13,935 nt of DNA from JAKEGK01 sp036507695. GTDB lineage: Bacteria > Pseudomonadota > Gammaproteobacteria > SZUA-152. A program made the position numbers and the translations under genes. Positions 6,447 through 13,935 of the stretch are shown one piece after another (the first letter of the stretch is position 1; every line of letters starts with the position of its first letter). Where the stretch lies: the NCBI GenBank assembly GCA_036507695.1, contig DATCIR010000002.1, positions 1 through 13,935 on the forward strand, written 5' to 3'. A model generated the notes under the pieces. That model had not been told where the DNA came from and did not search any database. It saw only the letters and a list, made by a program, of their open reading frames with translations.

Positions 6447-6998
6447 TTTTTTTACTCCTGATTAAGACAATGAAGAACTACTCTTTTGAAACCCGCAATG
6501 CTACGGAGAAAATAAGTAATTTACAATCAATATGACGACCGGCTGTTTTGAGAAACCTTGTCAGCGTCGCACTTGGTTCGTTACTCTGGTGTTTTGATCG
6601 ATCCCGAAAAAAGCTCACAAAGACTGTTTGCCTTTAATCGTTTAACTGCTTTTGGTAACTGACCGGGAGAACCCGCTTAACCTCGGCCACTTATACATTC
6701 ACACAATATAATAGGTGTGGCAATCTCATACTTATATATATAGAATTCCCTATCAACGCGGATTTATCTGTGCACTTTAATATATCTTTAACTTCCGCCT
6801 GGTACGTAAGCGGAGTTGATTAAGGTGTTGGGCGGCCGAACTCCCTATCATGCGATTCGATTGCAACGTCACAGGCATCCGTAATCGAAAGTTTATTAAT
6901 TGTATTAACGTGGGTAGCCCGCAGGCCGGTTTCTTGTCTACGCGATTCACTCAGGTCTGATGTTATTAAGCCGCAAACTACTGCGCCACGGGGAGCAC
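6447..6998. other. Long divergent intergenic region and mrp leader
   Basis: No convincing gene occupies these roughly 550 bases between two divergent genes. They must contain the mrp promoter and the promoter of the minus-strand gene. An AT-rich block at about 6700-6790 (runs such as CTTATATATATAG) is the most promoter-like part on the plus strand, but no clear -35/-10 pair stands out. If transcription starts there, the mrp leader would be about 250 bases long. Two mutually exclusive hairpins can form: TCCGC 6794-6798 with GCGGA 6810-6814, or GGAGTT 6812-6817 with AACTCC 6839-6844. I could not match the region to a riboswitch class by eye. Confidence 0.45.
6498..6526 (-). promoter_or_regulatory. 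Candidate promoter for the secreted-protein gene
   Basis: On the minus strand, TTGTAA (6521-6526) and TAGCAT (6498-6503) are 17 bases apart, each matching four of six consensus positions. Transcription would start near 6491, leaving a leader of about 45 bases containing the AGGAGT site. This is an eye-based and weak call. Confidence 0.3.
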
Positions 6999-7055
6999 AT
7001 GGATTATAGTGACCGGTTTTCTGCTACCGGCAAGCCGGGTAAGATCCGCACATGA
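6999..7055 (+). CDS. Putative 18-codon leader ORF coupled to mrpA
   Basis: An ATG at 6999 behind GGGGAG (6990-6995, only three bases away) opens an 18-codon frame, MDYSDRFSATGKPGKIRT. Its TGA (7053-7055) overlaps the mrpA ATG (7052-7054) as ATGA, the same arrangement used inside the operon. The mrpA start has only GGTAAG (7038-7043) as a weak site of its own. Hairpins CCGGT/ACCGG (7013-7017 with 7026-7030) or CCGG/CCGG (7027-7030 with 7035-7038) would form in the absence of translation, the second abutting the mrpA site. Ribosomes finishing the leader could therefore reinitiate at mrpA. The short peptide is hydrophilic and may have no function beyond coupling. It could also be chance. Confidence 0.35.
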   Translation: MDYSDRFSATGKPGKIRT

Positions 7056-9862
7056 ACTTGTTGTCAATAATTATTAGCGTTTTTGCCGGCAGTGTTGTCG
7101 TTGCCTGGGTTTCCCGCTTCGGACGCCTGCACGCGGTTTGGACGGCGGGTGCGATTACCGTGCTGGCCATGTTACAACTCGCGCCTCTAATCCCCGCAGT
7201 GTTTGCCGGTGACACCATTATCCTGCGCCTTGCCTGGATACCCGCGCTGAATCTCAACGTGGCGTTCCGCCTCGATGGACTCGGTTTATTGTTTGCCCTG
7301 TTGATTCTCGGCATCGGCCTGCTCATCATCCTTTATGCCCGCTACTATTTGTCGGAACAAGACAGCATGGGACGTTTTTATTGTTACTTGTTGCTGTTCA
7401 TGGGCTCGATGCTGGGCATCGTGTTGTCGGAAAATATCATTCAGCTCCTGATATTCTGGGAGCTGACCAGCCTGTCGTCATTCCTGCTGATCAGCTACTG
7501 GCAGGATCGTTCCGAGGCGCGCAATGGCGCGCGTATGGCCTTGGCCATTACCGGCGCCGGCGGGCTGGCCCTGTTGGGGGGCTTTATCCTGCTGGGAGAA
7601 ATCACCGGCAGTTATGAGCTGTCCACCATTCTACATGCGGGCGATCAGATTCGCGCCCATCCCTTGTATACACCCATGCTGGTGCTGGTATTGCTGGGCG
7701 CGTTCACCAAGTCCGCCCAGTTCCCGTTTCACTTCTGGCTGCCCAACGCCATGGCGGCGCCCACGCCAGTGTCGGCGTATTTGCATTCGGCCACCATGGT
7801 CAAAGCCGGGGTTTTTCTGCTGGCCCGTTTGTTCCCCGCCCTGTCCGGTACACCCGAATGGGCCTGGATGGTCGGCGGCACGGGACTGGCGACGCTCATT
7901 GTCGGCGCCGTATTCGCGCTGTTCAAGCACGACCTCAAAGGCTTGCTGGCCTACTCGACCATCAGCCATCTGGGTTTGATCACCCTGCTGTTTGGCATCG
8001 GCACCCCGCTGGCCGCCGTCGCCGGCGTGTTCCATATTATCAACCACGCCATCTTCAAGGCCTCCCTGTTCATGGCAGCCGGTATCATCGATCACGAAAC
8101 GGGTAGCCGCGATATGCGCCGCATTAATGGACTGTGGAAATACATGCCCCACACCGCCGTGCTCGCCATGGTGGCCGCCAGCGCCATGGCCGGTGTGCCA
8201 CTGCTCAATGGTTTTTTGTCCAAGGAAATGTTTTTTGCCGAAGCCGTGAGCGCCACCACCCACTTGCGCCTGGGCTGGTTGCTGCCGGCGGCGGTGACCC
8301 TGGCCGGGGTGTTTGCCGTGGCCTATTCGTTACGCTTTATTCACGATGTCTTTTTCAATGGCGAACCCGTGGATTTGCCCAAGTCACCCCACGAACCGCC
8401 GCGCTGGATGAAAGTGCCGGTGGAAATGCTGGTCGCGCTGTGCCTGCTGGTGGGCATCCTGCCGGGACTGACCGTGGAACCGGTGCTTAAAGTGGCTGTC
8501 GCGGGTGTACTGCAATCCGCGCCGCCCGCGTTTGACCTGGCGATCTGGCACGGCTTCAGCGTGGCCCTGGTGATGAGCGTCACCGCCCTGGTGGCCGGGA
8601 GCCTGTTGTATACGGCGCGCCTGCCCTTATTTCGCATGCACGACCGTATCGAACGCTATATCCAGGCGCGCTTGCTGTTTAACTGGCTACAGCAGCGGTT
8701 GTTCACTCTCGCCGTTAGGATTACTTCGGCGCTGGATAAAGGTTCATTGCAGCGCATGCTGGCGCTGTTTATCGGATCCGCCCTGGTGCTGGGCGTTAGC
8801 GGCTTTGTCAGTGGCGGCGGCCCCTTGACCGGCCAGCGCGAACTGATGCCGGTCGACGGCATCAGCCTGCTGGGGGCTTTGGGCCTCGCTGGCGGCGCCC
8901 TGGCCACCGTCATTTTGCACCGCCAACGCTTCACTGCCCTGATTGTCATCGGCGCGGTCGGCCTGGTGGTGGCATTGGTGTTCGTCAAGTTTTCGGGCCC
9001 GGACCTCGCCCTCACGCAGTTATCCGTCGAGGTAGTGACCATTATCCTGTTGCTGTTGGCGCTTTATTTCCTGCCCCAGCAACAGGCAGCGGAATCCAGC
9101 CGGCTGCGCCGCGCCCGCGACGTGCTGCTGGCCCTGCTCGCCGGTAGCGGCACGGCCGCCCTCAGCTGGGCCGTATTGACCCGGCCCTATGAGAGTATCG
9201 CCGAATTCTTTATCGCCAATAGTGTACCGGGCGGCGGTGGCAGCAACGTGGTCAACGTGATCCTGGTGGATTTTCGTGGCTATGATACCTTAGGCGAAAT
9301 TACCGTTCTGGCGCTCGCCGCACTCGGGATTTTCGCCATGCTCGAGCGCCTGCACCTGCCCGGCCCCACTCACGACAGCGCGGGCCGGCCCTGGAACCAC
9401 GACCTGCACCCGATGGTCATGGCCACGTTCACCCGCCTGCTGTTACCACTCGCCTTGCTGGTATCGGTGTTCATTTTCCTGCGCGGGCACAACCTGCCAG
9501 GTGGCGGTTTTATCGCCGGGCTTATTACCGCGGTTGCGCTGATCATGCAGTACCTTGCCAATGGTGCAAGTTGGACCCAGTCGCGCCTGCCCGCCAATAT
9601 GCACCCGCTGATTGCCATGGGTATATTGACCGCCGCCCTCGCGGGTATCGGAAGCTGGCTGTTCGGCTATCCATTCCTGACCTCGACATACACTCATCTG
9701 CACTGGCCGATCGTCGGTGAATTCGAATTGGCCTCCGCGCTGGCCTTTGACCTGGGCGTGTACCTGGTGGTGGTGGGCGCCACACTGCTGATCCTGATTT
9801 ATTTAGGCCTGATGCACGGCACCAGCCACCTGTCCCGTGAACCGGCCGAGCAGGCTCGCTGA
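7052..9862 (+). CDS. mrpA: Na+/H+ antiporter subunit A fused to subunit B (MrpAB)
   Basis: This encodes 936 aa, the largest subunit of the Mrp multisubunit cation/proton antiporter, related to NuoL of complex I and located in the inner membrane. The N-terminal two-thirds is the proton-channel domain. It has the conserved Glu in FWELTS (E137) and Lys in TKSAQFPFHFWLP (K220), corresponding to the essential Glu and Lys of the NuoL/MrpA family. Next come MbhD-like (about 610-680) and MbhE-like (about 700-780, VNVILVDFRGYDTLGEI) segments. From about 786 onward is a complete MrpB domain (TFTRLLLPLALL, RGHNLPGGGFIAGL). A separate mrpB is absent, so this is the fused group-2 form. It heads mrpC-G, its TGA overlaps the mrpC ATG, and its own start overlaps a small leader ORF. 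An in-frame stop at 7040-7042 rules out an earlier start. Confidence 0.95.
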   Translation: MNLLSIIISVFAGSVVVAWVSRFGRLHAVWTAGAITVLAMLQLAPLIPAVFAGDTIILRLAWIPALNLNVAFRLDGLGLLFALLILGIGLLIILYARYYLSEQDSMGRFYCYLLLFMGSMLGIVLSENIIQLLIFWELTSLSSFLLISYWQDRSEARNGARMALAITGAGGLALLGGFILLGEITGSYELSTILHAGDQIRAHPLYTPMLVLVLLGAFTKSAQFPFHFWLPNAMAAPTPVSAYLHSATMVKAGVFLLARLFPALSGTPEWAWMVGGTGLATLIVGAVFALFKHDLKGLLAYSTISHLGLITLLFGIGTPLAAVAGVFHIINHAIFKASLFMAAGIIDHETGSRDMRRINGLWKYMPHTAVLAMVAASAMAGVPLLNGFLSKEMFFAEAVSATTHLRLGWLLPAAVTLAGVFAVAYSLRFIHDVFFNGEPVDLPKSPHEPPRWMKVPVEMLVALCLLVGILPGLTVEPVLKVAVAGVLQSAPPAFDLAIWHGFSVALVMSVTALVAGSLLYTARLPLFRMHDRIERYIQARLLFNWLQQRLFTLAVRITSALDKGSLQRMLALFIGSALVLGVSGFVSGGGPLTGQRELMPVDGISLLGALGLAGGALATVILHRQRFTALIVIGAVGLVVALVFVKFSGPDLALTQLSVEVVTIILLLLALYFLPQQQAAESSRLRRARDVLLALLAGSGTAALSWAVLTRPYESIAEFFIANSVPGGGGSNVVNVILVDFRGYDTLGEITVLALAALGIFAMLERLHLPGPTHDSAGRPWNHDLHPMVMATFTRLLLPLALLVSVFIFLRGHNLPGGGFIAGLITAVALIMQYLANGASWTQSRLPANMHPLIAMGILTAALAGIGSWLFGYPFLTSTYTHLHWPIVGEFELASALAFDLGVYLVVVGATLLILIYLGLMHGTSHLSREPAEQAR

Positions 9863-10191
9863 TGGAAGCCCTGCTTGCCCTGATCATCGGCGTGCTTACC
9901 GCGTGCGGTATCTACCTCGCATTGCGCGGCCGCACTTTTTCCGTGGTGCTTGGATTGACCTTGTTATCCTATGCCGTCAACCTATTTCTGTTTGTCATGG
10001 GCAGGTTGACCATTGGACGCCCTCCCGTAATCACCGCAAATGCCAGCGATTACGCCGATCCACTGCCGCAGGCCCTGGTGCTCACCGCGATCGTGATCAG
10101 TTTTGCAATGACGGCATTCGTAATAATGCTGGCACTGAAGGCCCGCGCCGAACTGGGCAATGACCACGTCGACGGAGGACCCGCCGAGTGA
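9862..10191 (+). CDS. mrpC: Na+/H+ antiporter subunit C (MrpC)
   Basis: This 109-aa protein has three membrane helices, like NuoK of complex I. Family marks are the N-terminal helix, G-x-x-L-L-S-Y-A-V-N in helix two (31-40), and the strongly conserved DPLPQALVLTAIVI (66-79) leading into helix three. In the Mrp complex it sits between the MrpA and MrpD modules and is needed for assembly. The ATG at 9862 overlaps the mrpAB stop (TGATG) and lacks a strong ribosome binding site, so it depends on translational coupling. Confidence 0.95.
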   Translation: MEALLALIIGVLTACGIYLALRGRTFSVVLGLTLLSYAVNLFLFVMGRLTIGRPPVITANASDYADPLPQALVLTAIVISFAMTAFVIMLALKARAELGNDHVDGGPAE

Positions 10192-11711
10192 GTCATCTCG
10201 CCATTGCGCCCATACTGCTGCCGCTGCTGGCCGGCGTTATTTTGCTGTTGTTGCGGCCACTAGGGCTTGGAGTGCGCCGCGGGGTAAGCCTCGCTGCCGT
10301 GCTTGCCCTGCTGGTCGTTGCGCTCACCCTGTTAAACGCGGTGCGCGACGGACAGTACCTGGTCTATGCCCTTGGCAACTGGCCGGCTCCCTTCGGCATC
10401 GTGCTGGTGGCGGACCGGCTTGCCGCGTGGATGGTGCTGATCACAGCGCTCTTGGCCTTGTGCGTGCTGCTCTATGCCAACCGGGGCGCCGATAGCGCGG
10501 GCCGTCATTTCCACGTGCTGTTTCAACTCCAGTTGTTCGGGCTTAACGGCGCATTCCTCACCGGTGACCTGTTTAACTTATTTGTGTTTTTTGAGATTCT
10601 GTTGCTTGCCTCCTACGGCCTGCTGCTGCACGGCGGCGGCCGCCTGCGCACCCGCGCCGGATTGCACTTTGTGGTCATCAACCTGGCGGGATCAACCCTG
10701 TTCCTGTTCGCCGTGGGCACTTTGTACGGTGTGGTCGGCACGCTTAATATGGCGGATCTGGCGCAGAAGATAACACACGTGGCGCCGGAACACTTGGGCT
10801 TGGTCCATGCGAGCGGACTTTTGCTGTTCGGCGTGTTCGCCCTTAAGGCCGCGGTGCTCCCCTTGCATTTATGGCTGCCGGCGGCCTACGCCAACACCAG
10901 CGCCCCCGTCGCGGCGCTGTTTGCCATCATGACCAAAGTCGGCGCATACAGTATTTTGCGCGTGGACACCCTGATTTTCGGCGCTCAGGCCGGCGCGTCC
11001 GCCCGCTTGATCGGCGAATGGCTGTTACCCCTGGCGCTCATCACGCTAACGGTTGGTATGTTGGGCGTGGTGGCCAGCACCGCCTTGCGGCAACAGGTTT
11101 CGTATCTGGTAGTCGCCTCGGTGGGCTCGTTGCTGATCGCTTTCAGCCTGGGTTCCAGCGCCGGTATCGCGGCAGGGCTTTATTACCTGCCACACACGAC
11201 CTTCGCCACGGCCGCTTTCTTCCTGCTGGCCGATAGCATTACCGTCCGCCGGGGCGAGTACATGGACCGTTTCGAACCGAAGGCAGTGCTGCCGGACCGG
11301 CAACTGCTGGGCGGATTGTTTTTTGTCGCCGCGGTCTTGGTCGCCGGCCTGCCGCCACTCTCCGGCTTTCTCGGTAAATTCTTGACACTGCGCGCCACGC
11401 TTGAACATCCCGCCATGCCTTGGATTATGAGCGTGATCCTGGTCACCAGTTTGCTGGGTATGATAGCCATGGCGCGCTCGGGCAGCATATTGTTTTACCG
11501 GTCGCAACCGGCAGCGGCCGGTCAGCGTGCGCCGCTAATGGAGCTGAGCCGCGAATTGCTGCCGATGACGGGCTTGTTATTACTGTGCCTGGGCCTGGTG
11601 ATTTGGGCCGGTCCCGCGCATGAATTCGCGCATGCGGCCGCCGGACAACTATTGCAACCACAGAACTATATCCAGGCCGTACTCGGCCCCGTTCCCGGAG
11701 GCACGCCATGA
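10188..11711 (+). CDS. mrpD: Na+/H+ antiporter subunit D (MrpD)
   Basis: This 507-aa protein is the second large proton-channel subunit, homologous to NuoN/NuoM, with about 14 membrane helices. The conserved Glu in FVFFEILLLASYG (E136) and Lys in FALKAAVLPLHLWLP (K220) correspond to the essential residues known in MrpD, and a further conserved Lys occurs in IMTKVGAY. Length is normal. It starts with GTG at 10188 in a GTGA overlap with the mrpC stop, behind a good GGAGGA site (10174-10179). This means it can be translated both independently and by coupling. The frame is intact throughout. Confidence 0.95.
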   Translation: MSHLAIAPILLPLLAGVILLLLRPLGLGVRRGVSLAAVLALLVVALTLLNAVRDGQYLVYALGNWPAPFGIVLVADRLAAWMVLITALLALCVLLYANRGADSAGRHFHVLFQLQLFGLNGAFLTGDLFNLFVFFEILLLASYGLLLHGGGRLRTRAGLHFVVINLAGSTLFLFAVGTLYGVVGTLNMADLAQKITHVAPEHLGLVHASGLLLFGVFALKAAVLPLHLWLPAAYANTSAPVAALFAIMTKVGAYSILRVDTLIFGAQAGASARLIGEWLLPLALITLTVGMLGVVASTALRQQVSYLVVASVGSLLIAFSLGSSAGIAAGLYYLPHTTFATAAFFLLADSITVRRGEYMDRFEPKAVLPDRQLLGGLFFVAAVLVAGLPPLSGFLGKFLTLRATLEHPAMPWIMSVILVTSLLGMIAMARSGSILFYRSQPAAAGQRAPLMELSRELLPMTGLLLLCLGLVIWAGPAHEFAHAAAGQLLQPQNYIQAVLGPVPGGTP

Positions 11712-12202
11712 TGCGCCGCCTGTTTCCGCATCCGGCTCTGATACCGGTGCTGGCATTGATCTGGGTATTGCTGGCCAACGATTTTTCTAGCGGGCACATT
11801 GTGCTCGGTTTACTGCTGGGATGGTTAATTCCTTTATTCACCGTGTCCTTTTGGCCGGAACGCGTGCGGATTCACCGGCCGCTCACCTTGCTGCGTTTTG
11901 CCGCCGTGGTGATCTACGACATTGTGCTCGCCAATCTGAGCGTGTCGCGGCTGATCCTCGGACGGCCCCACAAGCTGACACCCGCCTTTGTTGAAGTACC
12001 GCTCGAACTGCATAGCGATCTTGCCATCAGCCTGTTGGCCAACACGATTTGCCTCACGCCCGGCACGGTGTCCGCGCAGCTTTCCGAAGACCGCCGCCAC
12101 CTGCTGGTGCATGCGCTCAGCACCGCCGACGCCAACGGTCTTGTGCGCACCATCAAGCAGCGCTATGAAGCGCCACTCAAGGAGGTGTTCGAGCCATGCT
12201 AG
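11708..12202 (+). CDS. mrpE: Na+/H+ antiporter subunit E (MrpE)
   Basis: This 164-aa protein has two or three N-terminal membrane helices (about 10-50, with a third hydrophobic stretch at about 58-75) and a cytoplasmic C-terminal domain. Family hallmarks are VVIYDIVLANLSV and ANTICLTPGTVSAQLS, the conserved T-P-G-T region. MrpE has no complex I counterpart and is needed for full antiport activity and complex stability. The start is ATG 11708 (an ATGATG pair) in an ATGA overlap with mrpD, behind CCCGGAGGC. Its stop overlaps the mrpF start by seven bases. Confidence 0.94.
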   Translation: MMRRLFPHPALIPVLALIWVLLANDFSSGHIVLGLLLGWLIPLFTVSFWPERVRIHRPLTLLRFAAVVIYDIVLANLSVSRLILGRPHKLTPAFVEVPLELHSDLAISLLANTICLTPGTVSAQLSEDRRHLLVHALSTADANGLVRTIKQRYEAPLKEVFEPC

Positions 12203-12465
12203 CCACCGTCATCCCCATCGCTTTCGCATTGGTTGGCCTGGCCGTCGCGTTCAGCTTCTGGCGCCTGCTGCGCGGACCCAGCGCTCCGGACCGGATCCTG
12301 GCATTGGACACCCTGTACGTGAATACCATTGCATTACTGGTGTTGCGGGGCATTCAACTGGCCAGCGACATCTATTTCGAAGCCGCATTATTGATAGCAC
12401 TGATGGGTTTTGTTGGGACCGTCGCCCTGTGCAAATACCTGTTGCGCGGCGACATTATCGAGTAA
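12196..12465 (+). CDS. mrpF: Na+/H+ antiporter subunit F (MrpF)
   Basis: This 89-aa protein has three membrane helices. The conserved loop RGPSAPDRILALDTLYVN contains the family's acidic residues (D32 and D38), one of which is implicated in cation movement in studied Mrp systems. It lies inside the end of mrpE (seven-base overlap) and has the best ribosome binding site in the operon, AAGGAGGTG (12179-12187), eight bases before the ATG. Its stop codon falls within a 12-bp palindrome (12461-12472). Confidence 0.94.
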   Translation: MLATVIPIAFALVGLAVAFSFWRLLRGPSAPDRILALDTLYVNTIALLVLRGIQLASDIYFEAALLIALMGFVGTVALCKYLLRGDIIE

Positions 12466-12472
12466 CGTTACT
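12461..12472. repeat. 12-bp perfect palindrome at the mrpF/mrpG junction
   Basis: AGTAACGTTACT is its own reverse complement and contains the mrpF stop. GAGTAAC also recurs directly at 12460-12466 and 12473-12479. It may be chance, a protein-binding half-site pair, or a small hairpin affecting mrpG translation. Confidence 0.3.
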
Positions 12473-12483
12473 GAGTAACCATT

Positions 12484-12840
12484 ATGCTGGACTATCTGCT
12501 TTCGTTTTTAATTCTCGCCGGCGCGGCATTCTGCTTCATCGGCTCGCTCGCGCTGGTCCGGTTGAAAGATTTCTATACCCGCCTGCACGGACCCACCAAG
12601 GCGACCACGCTGGGTGTCGGCAGCCTGTTAATCGCCTCGGCGGTGTATTTCAGCTACCACGGCGACGGCCTCAGCCTGCACGAAGTTCTCGTTACGCTGT
12701 TTTTATTCATATCGGCGCCGGTCAGCGCCCACCTGCTCGCCAAAGCCGCCTTACACCTGCGCCTTGATTCGCTGGCGCCACCGCCGGATTCCCGCCGACC
12801 AGACACACAGCACCGCATTGAACCTAGATTCCGCAGTTGA
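12484..12840 (+). CDS. mrpG: Na+/H+ antiporter subunit G (MrpG)
   Basis: This 118-aa protein has three membrane helices. The family signature is LVRLKDFYTRLHGPTKATTLGV near residues 23-44, and the last helix LVTLFLFISAPVSAHLLAKAA is also typical. It is the last gene of the operon and the only one not overlapping its predecessor (18-base gap), and its Shine-Dalgarno is poor (GAGTAACC). A hydrophilic tail of about 20 residues follows the last helix. It completes the A/B, C, D, E, F, G set, so the operon should encode a full antiporter. Confidence 0.94.
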   Translation: MLDYLLSFLILAGAAFCFIGSLALVRLKDFYTRLHGPTKATTLGVGSLLIASAVYFSYHGDGLSLHEVLVTLFLFISAPVSAHLLAKAALHLRLDSLAPPPDSRRPDTQHRIEPRFRS

Positions 12841-12941
12841 CCACTTTATAAAATAGCTACCCATAGGATGTCATTCTATTTTCATGCACGAAAGAGGTTC
12901 ACCTGTTGGGTGAGCAACGCTACGCAGGATTGACAAAGAGC

Positions 12942-12960
12942 GCGCCCCTAGAAAGGGCGC
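12942..12960 (-). terminator. Hairpin after the chemoreceptor gene
   Basis: GCGCCC (12942-12947) and GGGCGC (12955-12960) form a six-base stem with a seven-base loop, 23 bases past the stop of the minus-strand chemoreceptor. On that strand it is followed by GCTCTTTGTC, a poor U-tract. It lies in the gap between two converging genes and could serve both. Confidence 0.45.
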
Positions 12961-12983
12961 TACGTTTACGCGGAGGAAAAATA

Positions 12984-13935
12984 TTACGACAGTTTGAACA
13001 CCTTGACTGCCGCATCCAGGCGATGGGCCGTGGCTTCAATGCCGGCGCTGACGCTGGAGTTCGTCGCGGCGCCGACGGCGGTTTGCTCAGCAATCCGGTT
13101 GATGTTAACCAGGTTGCGGTTGATTTCCTCGGCAGTAACATGCTGTTGCTCGGTGGCCGCGGCGATCTGTGTGATCAGATCGGTAATCGCCGTAACGGCG
13201 ACGGCCGCCTGTTCATTCGCGGTCATCGCCTTGGTGGTTTCCGTGACACCGGCGGCGGCGCGGTTGCAATCATTGCCCATGGCGACAACCGCCGCCTCCG
13301 CACCCTGTTGCAGCTGGGTAATGATGTCCTGAATTTCGCGGGTGGAATCCTGGGTGCGGGTAGCCAGCATACGCACTTCATCAGCCACCACGGCGAATCC
13401 ACGTCCCTGCTCCCCGGCGCGCGCAGCTTCGATCGCCGCGTTTAACGCCAGCAGGTTCGTCTGTTCGGCAATGCCGCGAATCACATCCAGCACAGTGCCG
13501 ATCGCGGTGGCTTTGCCGTTCAGGTCGCGCACGATGTCTGACGAGTTCCGAATACCATTGGTAAGCTCCTGGATTGAACGCATAACCGCCGAAGCCCGCG
13601 CGCTACTCTCTTGGGTTTGTTGCCGGGTTCCATCAGCGGCTTCCGATGTGCGGCTTACGTTCATGGCAATGTGTTCAAGCGTTTGCACCAGTTCCTGCAT
13701 GGCGACGGCCAACTGGGCGGTGGTGTCTTTCTGAATATCGGTGTCCACGGAGGTTTTCTCGGAGACCTGGCGCAGGTTTTTCGTACCTTGCAACAGCGCC
13801 TGTGACGCAGACGCCGCCTCTTGCAGGCTGTGCTGGAATTTTTCCAGCATCCGGTCAATGGCGTGCCCGATGCGGCCCAACTCGTCGTCGCGCGGTGAAC
13901 GCACGCGCCGCGTCAGGTCCGATTGCTGCTCCACG
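12984..13935 (-). CDS. Methyl-accepting chemotaxis protein, C-terminal part (N-terminus outside window)
   Basis: The frame runs to the right edge without a true start (the GTG at 13934 is internal), so this is the last 316 residues or so of a larger receptor. The visible part begins at the end of a HAMP domain (DLTRRVRSPRDDELGRIGHAIDRM) and continues as a long antiparallel coiled coil. The hairpin tip carries the highly conserved CheA/CheW-binding sequence: GIAEQTNLLALNAAIEAARA, then GEQGRGFAVVADEVRMLA. It ends with the usual C-terminal helix and no CheR/CheB tether pentapeptide. Such receptors sit in clusters in the inner membrane and control a CheA kinase. The sensor domain, and so the ligand, is unknown. 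It converges on the mrp operon, which implies no functional link. Confidence 0.93.
   Translation of the reverse strand, partial: VEQQSDLTRRVRSPRDDELGRIGHAIDRMLEKFQHSLQEAASASQALLQGTKNLRQVSEKTSVDTDIQKDTTAQLAVAMQELVQTLEHIAMNVSRTSEAADGTRQQTQESSARASAVMRSIQELTNGIRNSSDIVRDLNGKATAIGTVLDVIRGIAEQTNLLALNAAIEAARAGEQGRGFAVVADEVRMLATRTQDSTREIQDIITQLQQGAEAAVVAMGNDCNRAAAGVTETTKAMTANEQAAVAVTAITDLITQIAAATEQQHVTAEEINRNLVNINRIAEQTAVGAATNSSVSAGIEATAHRLDAAVKVFKLS

Noticed and set aside
6447..6760. Cyclic-di-GMP (GEMM) riboswitch upstream of the minus-strand secreted gene
   Set aside because: An AAAGGCAAAC-like string occurs near 6630 on the minus strand, but the rest of the GEMM core (GGGACGCAAAGCC) is missing.
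7631..8263. 210-codon ORF antisense to mrpA
   Set aside because: Its composition (runs of His, Gly and Gln) is that of a shadow of a GC-rich membrane protein gene; the plus-strand MrpA frame is unambiguous.
7052..11711. Complex I or hydrogenase (NuoL/NuoN-type) operon instead of Mrp
   Set aside because: MrpB, E, F and G signatures are all present, and no quinone, FeS or hydrogenase subunits occur.
11988..12767. 259-codon plus-strand ORF across mrpE, mrpF and mrpG
   Set aside because: It overlaps three well-supported Mrp subunits in another frame, and its Arg/Pro/Cys-rich sequence has no recognisable domain.
12850..12882. AAAATAG / CTATTTT inverted repeat after mrpG as a terminator
   Set aside because: A seven-base AT-only stem with a 19-base loop is too weak to call.
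12906..13445. 179-codon plus-strand ORF opposite the chemoreceptor
   Set aside because: It is antisense to the conserved MCP signalling domain; the apparent protein is a Gly/Arg-rich reflection of that coding sequence.

Overview
The window looks like a chromosomal segment of a gammaproteobacterium, or a close relative, of moderate GC content. The evidence is the Mrp antiporter operon with MrpA and MrpB fused (the six-gene layout known from Pseudomonas, Vibrio and rhizobia), Gram-negative-type signal peptides, a YbaK/ProX-type deacylase and chemotaxis-family proteins. Genus cannot be read from the sequence. No integrase, transposase, CRISPR array, tRNA or rRNA was seen.

Left part (1-2345): an edge stretch with hairpins and a short dispersed repeat; a secreted Cys-containing protein gene broken by one extra base (284-788); a membrane-anchored coiled-coil protein (876-1616); and a YbaK-family aminoacyl-tRNA deacylase (1782-2243). 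Middle (2346-6446): a minus-strand NHL beta-propeller protein with several membrane helices; a small unknown membrane protein; a tight two-gene unit of a CheX-like phosphatase and a single-domain CheY-like receiver; and a minus-strand secreted protein of unknown function. Two gene-poor stretches (5532-5894 and 6447-6998) flank that secreted protein. The first carries an imperfect inverted repeat whose unit also occurs at the left edge of the window.

Right part (6999-12840): a compact, GC-rich mrpAB-C-D-E-F-G operon encoding the multisubunit Na+/H+ antiporter. Nearly every junction is overlapping (ATGA, GTGA, TGATG), which suggests translational coupling and balanced assembly of one membrane complex. 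An 18-codon leader ORF ends in an ATGA overlap with the mrpA start. A convergent methyl-accepting chemotaxis protein (12984 to beyond the right edge) closes the window; its sensor region is not included.

Most genes belong to known families. The points most worth checking are the possible coupled leader ORF and long leader before mrpA, the frameshifted secreted gene, the short repeat family, the NHL/membrane protein and the stand-alone CheX/CheY pair.
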